This document shows, piece by piece, positions 63,848 through 64,000 of a stretch of DNA of 64,000 bases (the first letter of the stretch is position 1; each line of letters opens with the position of its first letter). Position numbers and translations under genes: made by a program. This DNA comes from UBA6136 sp044351045 (GTDB lineage: Bacteria; Pseudomonadota; Gammaproteobacteria; Methylococcales; Methylococcaceae): positions 62,001-126,000 of the forward strand of contig JBILGM010000002.1 of the NCBI GenBank assembly GCA_044351045.1, written 5' to 3'. The notes beneath the pieces were generated by a model. The model saw nothing but the letters and a program-made list of their open reading frames with translations, was not told the origin of the DNA and did no database searches.

Positions 63848-64000
63848 CAGTCCCCCAGGATCACATCGTGACCGCCGAGCATTCCGGCCACGGCTTCGCG
63901 AGGTAAGATCTTCAGGCATGGCTGGTCAGTACTGAGACAAATGCCCCGCTCCACCAGCGATTCCGCTTCCACCCAAACGGAGTCAATGTCATAAAACGCC
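63847..64000 (-). CDS. dsrF: DsrF/TusC sulfur-relay protein (partial)
   Basis: Only the C-terminal ~50 residues are in the window, entering at the right edge and ending at TGA (63849-63847). The frame reads DIDSVWVEAESLVERG, then LPREAVAGMLGGHDVILGD, matching the C-terminal half of DsrF/TusC (VEAESLxERG and HDVVL). dsrE is expected just beyond the edge. Confidence 0.85.
   Translation of the reverse strand, partial: AFYDIDSVWVEAESLVERGICLSTDQPCLKILPREAVAGMLGGHDVILGD

Noticed and set aside
1..64000. CRISPR arrays, tRNA or rRNA genes, prophage, integrase or attachment sites
   Set aside because: I found no regularly spaced direct repeats, no tRNA T-loop or cloverleaf in the intergenic gaps, no rRNA-like stretch, and no integrase or phage structural gene. 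The only mobile-element trace is the IS4-type remnant.

Overview
This window looks like a chromosomal segment of a sulfur-oxidising gammaproteobacterium. The right edge carries the end of a dsrEFH-C locus whose DsrC keeps both redox cysteines. Other markers are an ATP sulfurylase pair (cysDN), hldE for lipopolysaccharide heptose, FtsK, and the gene order ilvB-ilvN-ilvC-pssA-leuA. The species cannot be named from the sequence.

Layout. 1-6 kb: rpsF-rpsR (rpsR cut by the edge), trxB, ftsK, small secreted proteins, a chorismate-lyase-like protein. 6-7 kb: a K+ channel and gcvH. 7-18 kb is an accessory stretch: an IS4-type transposase remnant, secreted hydrolase, periplasmic carbonic anhydrase, wrecked Na+/amino-acid symporter, exported PLP decarboxylase broken by one amber codon, M72-like metalloprotease and an amino-acid permease. 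18-24 kb: pyrC, cysD-cysN (CysN has a tail like an APS kinase without its P-loop) and comEC. 24-26 kb: a decayed umuDC pair. 26-33 kb: fmdB-like, hemJ, a Tim44-like protein, a Bax-inhibitor-1-like protein, hldE, dnaB, alr.

33-36 kb: a tightly coupled operon of methyltransferase, FAD oxidoreductase and type III polyketide synthase, ended by a strong terminator. 36-42 kb: the most interesting block. It holds a cytochrome c, a receiver/metallo-beta-lactamase hydrolase, a BLUF photoactivated adenylyl cyclase matching Beggiatoa bPAC residue for residue at key sites, and a 900-residue DoxX-like / NDH-2-like / cyclic-nucleotide-binding fusion. The inferred logic is blue light -> cAMP -> control of a membrane redox protein, with the receiver/MBL protein as the possible off-switch.

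42-52 kb: acyl-CoA ligase, glycine-zipper lipoprotein, UbiH-family hydroxylase and two very large exported proteins (a repeat adhesin- or glucanase-like protein and a beta-helix protein). 52-55.5 kb: a two-gene polar-amino-acid ABC transporter with unusual fusions. 55.5-62.8 kb: rimI, family-4 uracil-DNA glycosylase, leuA, pssA, ilvC, ilvN, ilvB, with attenuator-like leaders before leuA and ilvB. 62.9-64 kb: a small membrane protein, dsrC, dsrH and partial dsrF. I see no rRNA, tRNA, CRISPR array or complete mobile element.
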